Source: Pseudomonas citronellolis
Lineage (GTDB): Bacteria; Pseudomonadota; Gammaproteobacteria; Pseudomonadales; Pseudomonadaceae
Direction of reading: 5' to 3'
NCBI RefSeq assembly: GCF_900112375.1
Contig: NZ_FOLS01000001.1
Coordinates: forward strand, 1-64,000
Length of the DNA: 64,000 nt
Shown here: piece by piece, positions 28,806 through 37,495 of the stretch
Layout of the letters: each line of letters starts with the position of its first letter
How positions within the stretch are numbered: the first letter of the stretch is position 1
Notes under the pieces: model-generated
Told to the model about the DNA's origin: nothing
Database searches by the model: none
The model's input: only the letters and a program-made list of their open reading frames with translations
Position numbers and translations under genes: made by a program

Positions 28806-30623
28806 TCAGTTGCGGTTGTTGCCACCGCGATGGTTGACAGTGGAGGACGGACCGGAGTCGCCATTGAAGTTGCCCTGGGTGGTGGAGGTCATGTTCACCA
28901 GGGTGCCGTTCGGCGTACGGATCAGACCGAGCGCCTCACAGGTGGGGAACTCGCCTTCCAGCACCAGGCGGGCACGGCCACCCACACCGTTCCAGTCGGC
29001 ACCGTTGACACCGAAGGCGGAAGCGACCTGATCCACGCTGTAAACACCGGTTTCGTGGGCCTGGAGAGCCTCCTTGCCGCTCTGGTCGACGATGTAGGCG
29101 CTGCCGACTTCCGGATAGCGCTTGCCGTTCTGGTCGAACAGCACGCCGCGGACCTTGCCGTCGCGACCGCTGTCGCTGGTATTGGTCAGGCGGATGAAGA
29201 ACGCATCGGCGTTGTTGGCGGCCGGCAGGTTGAACAGGCTGGCAACGCAACTGCTCTTCCAGAAGTGGTCGATCTCGCCACCGTTGATCACCCGGTCGAC
29301 ATAGCGGACGTTACCGAAGTCGATGCTCAGCGGACCTACGACGAAGCTCTGCTGGGCAATCATGGGGTCGGCGCCGTTGGACTTCACACAGATGTTGTAG
29401 GTCTGGTTGACGTCGTCATTCACCAGTTCCATCGGCAGCTTGGTCGTGCCACTAGACCCCGGCTTGGGCTTGAGAACCTCACCGGTCCAGGTGTGGGCGA
29501 CCTGGTCGGCGGCGGCAGTGCCGTTGGCGTACGCCTGGCAGTTGGCAGTGGTCAGAGCCACGGATTCGAGGCCGCCGAAGTTGCCGCTGATGTAGCTGTG
29601 AAGCTTGTCACTGCCGTTGAAGCCGAACACGTTGCGACCGTCTTCGTTGAGTACGTCCTGGTTGACACCAAGACGCACGCTGCCCAGACGGGCGTAGTTG
29701 GCGCCGTAGTTGTTCGCGTCAGTTACATCCGGCTGTACGGAGACCGAAGTGTCGAAGCTCTTGTCCTGGTTGGCCAGGTCCAGCGAGTGGAGAACCCGGT
29801 ACTGCCCCCAGACGTTGGTATTAAGGACATCCCAATAGACTGCCGGCAGGGAGGTGAATACCATCAGCGGCGGAGCAGAATCGTTGTTCTTCGCATCACC
29901 GCCGTTCGGGCCGGTGGTGGTGTCCAGCTGGGCGGAAACGGTGACGTTGAAACGGCGCTCGTTCAGCGGATCGTCCAGCATGCTGACGTTGGACTGGCTC
30001 AGGAAGGTCGCGTCACCCTGCAGGGCGGCGCGCAGGCGATCGACCCGCCCGGGCTGCTCGTTGGAGGTGTTGTTGGTGCGGAAGTTGAAGTGGACGATGG
30101 AGCTACCAACAGTCGCGCTCGCGATCTCCGCGGCACCGGCGGCATCCAGCGTCAGGCTCAGGGTGTTGACGCCGGTGCCGCTGGTGATGGCGAAACCTAC
30201 GCCGGCGGCCAACGTACCGATCTGGATCTGGTTGGGGGTGATCGTATTGGCGAATTGCGCCACGGTACGATCCAGGGTCAGCTTGATGGTATGGCCGGCT
30301 GCGACGTTGGGGGCCTTGGCCAGGTCGATGGCGTACTTGAGGTCGGGAAGGTCGAACTGGGTGGTTTCGGAGAGGTTGCCGAAGACCTCCTGGGCAATGG
30401 TGATGTTGGCGGCGCGGCTGCCGTAGTTGGCCCCGGTCTCGATACTCACGCCCTCCTTGTAGTTCGACTGGCCCGGAGCATATTGATCAGCGGCCCCCGG
30501 AGAGTTCTCGAGAATGGTCCCGTTGGAACTCTGGCCAACGACGATGCTGACCACACCGGCATTGGCCGCGCCCGCGAACATGGCAGAGACAATAGCCGCG
30601 CTCAGCAGTGTTCTTTTCAACAT
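28806..30623 (-). CDS. secreted protein of unknown family, candidate S-layer-like surface protein
   Basis: A 605-residue protein I cannot place in a named family. It begins with a clear signal peptide (residues 1-22, hydrophobic core LLSAAIVSAMFAG, cleavage after ANA). The mature protein is rich in Asn, Thr, Ser, Gly, Ala and Val, has no membrane segment, and only about four cysteines (near 361, 411, 458, 561), enough for two disulfides. A hydrophobic beta-type pattern runs throughout, and the last 20 residues are a hydrophilic Gly/Asn/Ser tail. An AGGAG lies at good spacing before the ATG. The gene is monocistronic: its own promoter region with a long leader and its own terminator. It sits between a full type II secretion operon and a glycan operon, so it is the best candidate substrate. 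It could also be an adhesin or a structural coat protein. Confidence 0.75.
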   Translation of the reverse strand: MLKRTLLSAAIVSAMFAGAANAGVVSIVVGQSSNGTILENSPGAADQYAPGQSNYKEGVSIETGANYGSRAANITIAQEVFGNLSETTQFDLPDLKYAIDLAKAPNVAAGHTIKLTLDRTVAQFANTITPNQIQIGTLAAGVGFAITSGTGVNTLSLTLDAAGAAEIASATVGSSIVHFNFRTNNTSNEQPGRVDRLRAALQGDATFLSQSNVSMLDDPLNERRFNVTVSAQLDTTTGPNGGDAKNNDSAPPLMVFTSLPAVYWDVLNTNVWGQYRVLHSLDLANQDKSFDTSVSVQPDVTDANNYGANYARLGSVRLGVNQDVLNEDGRNVFGFNGSDKLHSYISGNFGGLESVALTTANCQAYANGTAAADQVAHTWTGEVLKPKPGSSGTTKLPMELVNDDVNQTYNICVKSNGADPMIAQQSFVVGPLSIDFGNVRYVDRVINGGEIDHFWKSSCVASLFNLPAANNADAFFIRLTNTSDSGRDGKVRGVLFDQNGKRYPEVGSAYIVDQSGKEALQAHETGVYSVDQVASAFGVNGADWNGVGGRARLVLEGEFPTCEALGLIRTPNGTLVNMTSTTQGNFNGDSGPSSTVNHRGGNNRN

Positions 30624-30740
30624 TTTTCAAGCTCCTAACTTTTTCTAGTATTTCCATCCAGCCGAACGACTGGGTTGCCGACGGCAAATTACATACGGGC
30701 CATATATACCCAAAGTAGAAAGGCCATATCGGGCTCCACT

Positions 30741-30783
30741 CCAGGAACGGTTCGCCGCTCCCTGGCCAGCCGCTCCGGGCCAG
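30741..30783 (-). promoter_or_regulatory. two overlapping leader hairpins (mutually exclusive)
   Basis: On the minus strand CCAGGGAGCGG pairs with CCGTTCCTGG around a CGAA loop (30741-30765, one bulged G and one G-U pair). The upstream CTGGCC pairs with GGCCAG (30762-30783). The two stems share bases 30762-30765, so only one can be complete at a time. They lie 118-160 bases before the start codon. Function, whether mRNA stability or attenuation, is inferred. Confidence 0.45.
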
Positions 30784-30910
30784 TCAGAACTGGGAAAACT
30801 GCCTATAGCCATATGACTTACTTCGCACCATCCCACTACTTACAGCCATATCTGACTGAATATTGGAACAGCGCAAGCCAACACAAAATTCAGCATCAGC
30901 TTCAGGCAGC

Positions 30911-30940
30911 GTTATATATTCGGAACTTCCTCAAAAACAA
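30911..30940 (-). promoter_or_regulatory. candidate sigma-70 promoter of the surface protein gene
   Basis: On the minus strand TTGTTT (30935-30940) and TATAAC (30911-30916) are 18 bases apart; a shifted TATATA at 30913-30918 gives 16. Both lie in the AT-rich region. The predicted start near 30904 would leave a leader of about 280 bases. Confidence 0.4.
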
Positions 30941-31221
30941 CGGGCCACACCCCGCAAACCCCCAAATAGCAAAAATATGGAAAATGCCTACAGGGCAAGA
31001 AATTAAAATCCTAAGAAAATTCGAAACTTTATATTCAGCAATTTCAACAATCCTCTCCGCTAACCGAAACAGCGCCGAAGTTGCAACCATTGTGCGATGC
31101 AATGGAAGCAGCCCTTTCCCCACGCTGTAGGAAGAGGGTTATGGAAGAAGGACGAGGCCAATTGGCGGTGGGGGGTGAGAATGCGATGCGGGGTCTGCAG
31201 CCCGAATCGAAGCATCGCGGC

Positions 31222-31239
31222 AAAAGGGGCCCCGCCCCT
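31222..31239 (-). terminator. terminator of the gsp operon
   Basis: AGGGGC-GGG-GCCCCT followed by TTT G on the minus strand: six base pairs with a three-base loop and a short T-run, 85 bases after the gspD stop. A second hairpin overlapping the gspD stop (31313-31339) lacks a T-run. Confidence 0.6.
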
Positions 31240-31323
31240 GCGGAGTCCCCTCGGAATGCCAAATGAGAGGGAGGGCAAGCGCTCATGGATGACCAGCTCT
31301 GCCCGTCCGAAGATGCCGCCTGG

Positions 31324-33636
31324 CTACAGGCGGCGGCATTCAGCCAAGGACTTCTCGCAACCGAGCGCCGGCTCAATCATCCGACGAAGTTTCTCAGTGA
31401 CCTCTCTGGCCTCTTCCGCTCCGTCGATGACGTAAGGCTGGATAAGCATCACCACCTCATCCTTGGAGGTGTTCCGGGTCTGTTTGCCGAACAGATATCC
31501 CAGAACCGGCAGGTTCTTAAGCCAGGGGACACCGTCATTGCTGTCCGCTTCATTCTCGTTGATCAACCCCCCCATGAAAATGGAGCCGCCACTCTGCAGG
31601 GTCAGCGAAGTTTCCAACGAGGTACGCTTGATCGGGGGAGAAGAAATATCGCCACCTTCGCTACCAGAAGACCCAGTTCCACCGCCATCGCTGACTTCCT
31701 GGCTGACAGTCAGGTCCACCCGGTTGTTCGAATAGACGACAGGAGAGACGTTGAGGATGACGCCGGTCGAACGATAAGAGATGGACTGCAGGAGGTTGGA
31801 GTTCCCGCCGGTATTGCTGCCGTCGGTTTGCCGCCCGGTCACGACCGGAATGTCGGTACCGACATTGATGTTGGCCTGTTCTCCGCTTTTCACCAGAATC
31901 CGTGGGGTGGCGAGGATCCGAGTCCGCTTGTCACTTGCCAACGCGGTCAGTGTCGCCTTCGTGCCACCGGCCGTATTGATCAGGTATTTGAAGCCCTCTC
32001 TCCCTGCAGATATTTCACGAGAGAACTTGGAGCCGGAATTCGCCGCCCCACTCAGCAAGGACCATTCCAGGCCCGCCTCTTGGTTGTCGCTCAGCGTCAC
32101 ACTGGCGACAGTCACCTCGATCAACACCTGGCGCGCCGGCTTGTCCAGTTGCCGCAGCAGCGTCTGCATCTGCTGCCAGACCCTGGCCGGGCCTCGGAAC
32201 AGGATGGCGTTGCGGTTCTCGTCCTCGACTATGGTGCCGCTGCCCGACACACCAGCCGCCAGGCTATCCATCAGGCTGCTACTGCCGCCCGACAACAAGG
32301 CCTGAGCCCCGGCAAGGCGGACAAGCGGAGCGACACCGGACTGGCCGCCACCCATGTCGCCGCTGCCACGTCCCGACGCCGAGCGTGACGGTACGGCATT
32401 GTTGCCAGAGGCCGCTGCGGCCCGGCTCGAAGCGCTGCTGCCCAAGCCCGGCGTCAACCCGTAGGCACCACTGCCCGCCGGACCGGAAACCAGCGCCCGC
32501 AGCGAGCGAGCCACTTCGGTGGCGCGGGTGTTACGCACTTCGTAGAAGAACAATCCCTCGCTTTCCGCCCCAGCCCCGGCGGAATCCACCGCGCTGGCCA
32601 GGGGGACGCGATCCACCTGCCCGGCCCAGTCTCGGGCCAGCTCCAGCAGCGAACGCTGGCTGGAGAACACGATCAGGCCATTGGAGCTTTCCAGCGGCAC
32701 CAGCACGACGCTGCCGGAGGCCTCACCGATGCCAACGCTGTAACCCTGGGCCTCGAGCAGAGTCTTCAGTTGTTTGGCCATCTCCGCAGATGTGATGAAT
32801 GCCGGGTCGATGCGCAAGCTGTGCTGCCCCCGCATGAACGGCTGGTCGAGCAGCCGCACGGCCTGCACCGCCTGCTTGACCAGGGATGCCATCCCCTTGA
32901 GCATCAGGCCGCCGCGCGGATTGTCCGCAGAGGCCGACAGCCCGGATTTGTCGTATGCATTGTTCAACCAGGGAATCACGTCCTTGGGATCGACGTTGTG
33001 CAAGGGTATGAACTGGAACACGGGCCGGTAGGCGTTGGGCACATCAGGAAGCGCTTCGCCGCTGACGAGGATCGGCGGCTCCTCGGGGCTCAGGCCGATC
33101 TGCTTGACCTGGAAGCGCAGGATGCCACCTTGCTTGACGATCTCTACGCCGTAATTGGCCATGACCTGCGAGGCGATGTCATAGACCGTCTGCCGGGTCT
33201 GCGCCTGCTCCAGGCGCAGGGTGACCCGGTCGTTGCGTTTCTTCAGGTTGTCGTCGATCTCGAACGACAACGCCAGCAGGTTACCGAAGACTTCGTTGAT
33301 GAAGCCCGGCAGGGCGACGTCTTCGACGCTCACCTGCAGGTCGGCGTTCTTGTCATCGAGCACCAGGCGATCAGCCTTGTCCACCAGCCCACCCACAGGC
33401 CCGGCGGGAGGTGCTGGCGTCAGGCTCACCTGCGGCCCCGCCGATTGCTGCGGGCGCTGCACCGTTCCCTCGGCCCCCTCCTGCGGCATGTTCTCCTCCA
33501 TGGCCTGGCGCGGCTCCAGCAAGGGCGCGGGCAATTGCAGTTGCGTCGTACCACAGCCTCCCAGCAGTCCCAGACAGATCGCGAGCAACAGCGGGTGCCG
33601 GGGAAAGGCCGCAAGGGCGTCATTCGAGGGGGGCAT
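31324..33636 (-). CDS. gspD: type II secretion outer-membrane secretin, lipoprotein form
   Basis: A 770-residue secretin that forms the outer-membrane channel of the type II machine. The N-terminus has a lipobox (LGLLGGC, Cys near residue 28), so it is probably a self-targeting lipo-secretin like HxcQ of P. aeruginosa, needing no separate pilotin. Residues about 95-330 hold the periplasmic N0-N3 domains; a Gly/Ser-rich insert lies at about 415-470; the secretin core starts near 535 (VLIEVTVASVTLSD) with the conserved GTDIPVVTG and VPWLKNLPVLGYLFG stretches near 640 and 725. The ATG at 33636 overlaps gspC by 17 bases. It is the last gene of the operon and has a terminator downstream. Confidence 0.95.
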   Translation of the reverse strand: MPPSNDALAAFPRHPLLLAICLGLLGGCGTTQLQLPAPLLEPRQAMEENMPQEGAEGTVQRPQQSAGPQVSLTPAPPAGPVGGLVDKADRLVLDDKNADLQVSVEDVALPGFINEVFGNLLALSFEIDDNLKKRNDRVTLRLEQAQTRQTVYDIASQVMANYGVEIVKQGGILRFQVKQIGLSPEEPPILVSGEALPDVPNAYRPVFQFIPLHNVDPKDVIPWLNNAYDKSGLSASADNPRGGLMLKGMASLVKQAVQAVRLLDQPFMRGQHSLRIDPAFITSAEMAKQLKTLLEAQGYSVGIGEASGSVVLVPLESSNGLIVFSSQRSLLELARDWAGQVDRVPLASAVDSAGAGAESEGLFFYEVRNTRATEVARSLRALVSGPAGSGAYGLTPGLGSSASSRAAAASGNNAVPSRSASGRGSGDMGGGQSGVAPLVRLAGAQALLSGGSSSLMDSLAAGVSGSGTIVEDENRNAILFRGPARVWQQMQTLLRQLDKPARQVLIEVTVASVTLSDNQEAGLEWSLLSGAANSGSKFSREISAGREGFKYLINTAGGTKATLTALASDKRTRILATPRILVKSGEQANINVGTDIPVVTGRQTDGSNTGGNSNLLQSISYRSTGVILNVSPVVYSNNRVDLTVSQEVSDGGGTGSSGSEGGDISSPPIKRTSLETSLTLQSGGSIFMGGLINENEADSNDGVPWLKNLPVLGYLFGKQTRNTSKDEVVMLIQPYVIDGAEEAREVTEKLRRMIEPALGCEKSLAECRRL

Positions 33637-34108
33637 AGAGTTTCCTTTCAAAGTCCTGTGTTGCGCCATCCTCGGACAGCGAGAAACGAATGCCCTGCCC
33701 TGCGATCCGTTCGAGGCGTTCGCCTCCCGGTAGCTGGTCGCCCGGGGCATAGCGCAACAGCGGCGCGGCGGCATCCTTGGCGATCAGGGCGAAACGCTGT
33801 CCGCCCTCGGCGACCACACCGCGAAACAGCCATTGGACCTTGACCCGGGCCACGCCCTGCTCGTCCAGGCTGATGCGCGCCGAGTGTGCTTTCTCGGCCT
33901 CCTCCCTGGCGCTCCCCCACCAGGACATGCCAGCAATCTGCGCCGGGATGCTGGCATTGCGAGAGACAGGCCGGACCTCCGGTAGCCGCCACTGCGCAGT
34001 CTCAGCCGGAGCCTCGAGTATGGCTGCCCGTGGCTGCCAGAGCAGCGCCAGCAGGACGCCGCCGGCAAGCGCCGCCCAGGCCAATCGGAAGGGAAAGGAG
34101 GAAGTCAT
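33620..34108 (-). CDS. gspC: type II secretion protein C (short form)
   Basis: A 162-residue inner-membrane protein linking the secretin to the inner-membrane platform. One N-terminal helix (about residues 7-25) is followed by a periplasmic homology-region domain: ARVKVQWLFRGVV then QRFALIAKD and LLRYAPGDQLPGGERLERI, as in GspC/XcpP. It stops right after this domain, so the PDZ or coiled-coil C-terminus of full-length GspC is missing; this may alter substrate selection. The ATG at 34108 was chosen because it starts the membrane helix; the ribosome site is weak. It follows gspM after a 193-base gap, the largest inside the cluster. Confidence 0.85.
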   Translation of the reverse strand: MTSSFPFRLAWAALAGGVLLALLWQPRAAILEAPAETAQWRLPEVRPVSRNASIPAQIAGMSWWGSAREEAEKAHSARISLDEQGVARVKVQWLFRGVVAEGGQRFALIAKDAAAPLLRYAPGDQLPGGERLERIAGQGIRFSLSEDGATQDFERKLYAPLE

Positions 34109-34301
34109 AGGAAACCGATGAATCGATACCGCTAGGGAAAGGTGCATTCGAAGCAAGTTGAAGGCGGGATTCTGTCATTACAGAAATGCTGCCTTTGCCG
34201 CTTTCCATGAAGGAAGTTTCCCAACCTGGGACTGCGAACGATCGGCAGCACCTGAATGGCCTGAATGTCCGTCCGAATCAGGGCCTTCCGCGCTCATCCG
34301 C

Positions 34302-34895
34302 TCAAGGGGGCGTTGCGTTCGGACGAAAATGGAAGGTGAGTTGCAGGTTCACCGACGGCGAGCCGCGGTCGTTCAACTCGAGGGCGTCGATGCTCACCCA
34401 GTGCTCCGCCGTTTCCAGCGCATGCAACAGGTGGCCGAAACTCTTCGGCTCGAAGCGTCCGCGCACTTGTGCCTGGACCCTGGCACCGATGCCTTCCTTG
34501 TCGAAGTCCAGAGGTGGCAACACCGAGATGCGTGCATCCTGCAAGCCGCTCTGTCTGGCCTGTGCATCCAGCCAGGCCTGTACATCGGCCCTGGCCAACG
34601 AGGGGTTCTGCGCCTGCCACAAACGCATGCGCAATGCGCTACGTACGTCTTCCGCCTGGACGGCACGGTCCGGCCAGTGCTCCTGGGCGGCCAGCGCGCG
34701 CATCTGCGCCAGGCGCCTGGCCGATTCCTCGAACGCCTGACTGCGGGCGTCGCGCCAGTCGCTGCCCAGCAACAGCAGGTGCACGACCAGCAGCGCCAGG
34801 ATCATCCATCCCGCCAGGCGCAGGCGGGGCTGCTCCCGCCACTGCTCGCGCAGCCGGGACCAGTGGGGCAAAACCTCTTGCAATCGAGTGTCCAT
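34302..34895 (-). CDS. gspM: type II secretion protein M
   Basis: A 197-residue inner-membrane platform protein. A cytoplasmic N-terminus (about 25 residues) is followed by one membrane helix (about 26-46, LRLAGWMILALLVVHLLLLG) and a periplasmic ferredoxin-like domain with VQAQVRGRFEPKSFGHLLHAL (about 135-155), the usual GspM pattern. Its ATG follows the gspL stop directly, so the pair are translated together and expected to form the L-M dimer that holds GspE at the membrane. Confidence 0.88.
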   Translation of the reverse strand: MDTRLQEVLPHWSRLREQWREQPRLRLAGWMILALLVVHLLLLGSDWRDARSQAFEESARRLAQMRALAAQEHWPDRAVQAEDVRSALRMRLWQAQNPSLARADVQAWLDAQARQSGLQDARISVLPPLDFDKEGIGARVQAQVRGRFEPKSFGHLLHALETAEHWVSIDALELNDRGSPSVNLQLTFHFRPNATPP

Positions 34896-35960
34896 CTATT
34901 CCCCCTGCCGAATGTTCATGGCCAGTTGCAGGCCATCGCCCCTGGGCGAGGGTTCGACCCGGACATCCTGGAACCTGCCGCCTTCCTGCAGCCGCTGGAC
35001 GAAGAACCGCGGATCCGCGTGATTGCTCTGGATGAGTAGTTCCAGCGTGTGTTCCCGGAAGCGCCAGCTCAGCAGGCGGCTATCCTCCGGCAGCAGCCCC
35101 GCCACGGTGCGCAGCAGTTCGACCTGCGAAGGTGCATCCTGCAAGCGCAGCAGAGCCTGGATTTCGCTCTCGGCCTGCATGGCCCGAGTACGTGCCGCCA
35201 GCACCGGCTCGACCTGCTGGGCCAGCGCGACCTGCTGCCCCGCCAGGCCGCGCTCGGCCCACCACCATTGCGCCCCCTGCGTCAGGTTGAAAGCGCTGCC
35301 CGCCAGCAGGGTGGCTGCCAGGCCATAGGGCAACCAGCGCTCCCAGTCCCGTCCTACCAGACTGGCGCCGGAGGCCCAGGGACGCTCGAGGCAGGCCGGC
35401 ACCCCTTCTTCCAGCCGCTCGGGCAGGCGTACGCCGGGAACCCCTCGCACTGCCTGCCAGGCCATCGCGGACAGCGGCAGGCCATCCTGGAAGACGCTCG
35501 CCCGCAGCACGCCGGCCCGCCAGACCTGCAAGTCCACACCGTCCTGGACGCTCACCAGGCGAACACTTGGCTCTGGAGTCGCCGCCGGCGGAGCCTGCAG
35601 CAGGGTTTCCGGCAGGCAGAGGCAGCCGGACGCAGCCTGTTGCGCTTCGGCGAGCCGCTGGCGCTGCTGTTCGTCCCAGAGCCACAGCTGCACCCAGCCG
35701 TCGCGCCAGACCGCGTAGTGCCCCGGCAAGCGGAACGGAGACAGGCCGGCGAGCTTCAGGGCAAGGGCCTGGGCCCTCCCGCTGGCCGGCACATGGGACA
35801 GGTCCAGGCAGCGGTACAGGCATTGCGAACGCTCGATGACCCATTGCGTGCGGAGCATCCGCCCCAGACCATGGGGCTGGCGCCGCCACTCCAGGCAGGG
35901 CGAGCCATCCGCGTCATGGGCTTGCCACAAGCGGGGCGGAAAGCAGTCCAGGCGCCTCAT
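34896..35960 (-). CDS. gspL: type II secretion protein L (divergent N-terminus)
   Basis: A 354-residue protein with a cytoplasmic region (about 1-215), one membrane helix (about 220-240, WLPYGLAATLLAGSAF) and a periplasmic domain (about 255-354) ending LQLAMNIRQGE; topology and position fit GspL, which recruits the GspE ATPase. The cytoplasmic part is shorter and has few of the actin-like features of classical GspL, with several cysteines near the start. I chose ATG 35960 (MRRLDCF), which overlaps gspK by 47 bases; an ATG eleven codons upstream is possible. Confidence 0.82.
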   Translation of the reverse strand: MRRLDCFPPRLWQAHDADGSPCLEWRRQPHGLGRMLRTQWVIERSQCLYRCLDLSHVPASGRAQALALKLAGLSPFRLPGHYAVWRDGWVQLWLWDEQQRQRLAEAQQAASGCLCLPETLLQAPPAATPEPSVRLVSVQDGVDLQVWRAGVLRASVFQDGLPLSAMAWQAVRGVPGVRLPERLEEGVPACLERPWASGASLVGRDWERWLPYGLAATLLAGSAFNLTQGAQWWWAERGLAGQQVALAQQVEPVLAARTRAMQAESEIQALLRLQDAPSQVELLRTVAGLLPEDSRLLSWRFREHTLELLIQSNHADPRFFVQRLQEGGRFQDVRVEPSPRGDGLQLAMNIRQGE

Positions 35961-36909
35961 GATGGATGGGCGCTGTGTCGGTGATGGGGACATTGCGCGG
36001 CAGGGACCTCCGTTGCAGAAATTGCCAGGGCGACCCTTGCAGGTCGTCGCTCTCGAATCGCAGTTGGTATTCGTAACGCGCCACGGCGTCCGCGGGGCGC
36101 AGGCGGATGAACAGGGTGGCACTGGCCAGGCGCGACCAGTTCTCCGCGGGTAATTGCTGCAGGTACATGCCCAACACGCCCTCGAGGTCGCCCACGCCCC
36201 GCAACGGCCGCTCATGGCGCGCCGCGAGCAACAGCGCCAGGCTGTCCTCCGGCAGCCGCCAGGCCAGGCGCAGGAGCTGGCCGCTGGCGGTGTTCACGTT
36301 CAGGGACGGCTCGCCGACCGTGACCAGTTCCTCCCAGCCGGCAGCCCGCAACGCGGCCTCCCAGGGGCGCCAGCTGTCGAGGACGAAGACTTCCTGCGGG
36401 GCATGCAGGCTGCGCAGCACGGCGCTACCCGGTGGGCCACGCAAATGGCCGGCAAGCTCCGCCAGCATTGGCGCTATCCTCTCCGGCGCTATCCCCAGCC
36501 CTTCCAGCAACGAGGCCAAGGCCGCCGGCGGGGCCTGTTCCAGGCCAAGACGCGATGCGCGGTCGACGAAGGCGAAGCACCAGCCGTTGGCCAGGCAGTA
36601 TTCGCGGCCATCCAGGGCCAGCTCGGCCCCTACCGGCAGGACCGACATATCCATGTCGGCAAGGCTCGGAGCCGGGCTGTCGGGTGTGGTCAATCCGGCC
36701 AGGGTCAAGCGCTGGGTCGATGCCAGCCAGGTCAGCCGGCTGAGCATGGAGCGTTCCGTCATGTCGCGCAGCAACCCCTGACGCTCCTTTTCGATACCGT
36801 CCAGCGAGCGTTCGATCCAGGTCACGGCCGAGGCCACCACCAAGGTCATGATGGCGAGAAACCAGATGACGCCGACCAGCACGAAGCCACGCTCAGTCCG
36901 CATCCGCAT
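35914..36909 (-). CDS. gspK: type II secretion minor pseudopilin K
   Basis: A 331-residue tip pseudopilin. The prepilin peptidase site is ERG/FVLVGVIWF (residues 6-8), and as in other GspK proteins residue +5 is not glutamate. The large globular domain (about 90-290) contains SLNVNTASGQLLRLA, the NxNT-type stretch of GspK. It overlaps gspJ by 17 bases. With GspI and GspJ it should cap the pseudopilus. Confidence 0.92.
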   Translation of the reverse strand: MRMRTERGFVLVGVIWFLAIMTLVVASAVTWIERSLDGIEKERQGLLRDMTERSMLSRLTWLASTQRLTLAGLTTPDSPAPSLADMDMSVLPVGAELALDGREYCLANGWCFAFVDRASRLGLEQAPPAALASLLEGLGIAPERIAPMLAELAGHLRGPPGSAVLRSLHAPQEVFVLDSWRPWEAALRAAGWEELVTVGEPSLNVNTASGQLLRLAWRLPEDSLALLLAARHERPLRGVGDLEGVLGMYLQQLPAENWSRLASATLFIRLRPADAVARYEYQLRFESDDLQGSPWQFLQRRSLPRNVPITDTAPIHHEAPGLLSAPLVASP

Positions 36910-37495
36910 TCACCCGTCGAAGCGGCGTCGCGACCCTGGCCAGGCGGAACAGGCGCTCCGCGGGCGCGTTCAACGCCACCGCCGCGGGAAGGCTGTCGGC
37001 CAGCACCGGCAAGGGCGGCCAGTTGTCATGCCAGGCCCCCTGCTCGTCGCGATAAAGGAAATGCGCCGGCCCCTGCAGTTCCAGCAGTGGCCAGCGGCTG
37101 GCCTGCAACCGGCGCACGTAGATCATCGCGGTCCGCTCCCGGCCCGGCTCGCCAAGCCGTTCCAGGCGAAAGGCAAAGGGCACCGGGACGCCTTCGATAC
37201 GCTCGGCGCTGGCCAGGGAGACGGCTTCGAAGCTGAGCGGATCGCCGCGGAAACGAGCCGGCGCATCTCCCCTGGCCGGCGCAGCCAGCTGCGCTATCGC
37301 GTCGTCGAACCAGCCGAAGGCCAACACCCGTAGTTGCCGTGACTCGCCCTGGCGCAGGAAGCTGTCGTTGGCCCGCGAGACATAGTCCATCCCCTGCATC
37401 AACAGGGTGGTGACCATCGCCGCCAACAACAGGACCACGATGAGTTCCAGCAGGGTGAAGCCCCGCTCCCGCCCCCGCGAAATGCGCCGGCTCAT
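36893..37495 (-). CDS. gspJ: type II secretion minor pseudopilin J
   Basis: A 200-residue pseudopilin with leader MSRRISRGRERG cleaved before FTLLELIVVLLLA; Glu+5 is present. The globular part shows LASAERIEGVPVPFAFRLER, typical of GspJ. The ATG overlaps the gspI stop in an ATGA junction, fixing the start over a much longer frame. Confidence 0.92.
   Translation of the reverse strand: MSRRISRGRERGFTLLELIVVLLLAAMVTTLLMQGMDYVSRANDSFLRQGESRQLRVLAFGWFDDAIAQLAAPARGDAPARFRGDPLSFEAVSLASAERIEGVPVPFAFRLERLGEPGRERTAMIYVRRLQASRWPLLELQGPAHFLYRDEQGAWHDNWPPLPVLADSLPAAVALNAPAERLFRLARVATPLRRVNADAD

Larger units (their letters stand above)
30624..31323. other. 700-base AT-rich non-coding region upstream of the surface protein gene
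   Basis: No convincing gene is seen on either strand. The stretch between about 30640 and 31110 is much richer in A/T than its surroundings. Reading leftwards it holds the gspD terminator (31222-31239), a candidate promoter (30911-30940), and two overlapping hairpins (30741-30783) in the predicted 280-base leader. Confidence 0.6.

Noticed and set aside
28830-30638. 602-codon plus-strand frame opposite the 605-residue surface protein
   Set aside because: The minus-strand frame has a signal peptide, a ribosome site, a terminator and natural composition; the plus frame has none of these.
30675-31130. 151-codon plus-strand frame in the AT-rich leader
   Set aside because: No ribosome site or recognisable protein features; composition looks non-coding and it runs antisense to the leader.
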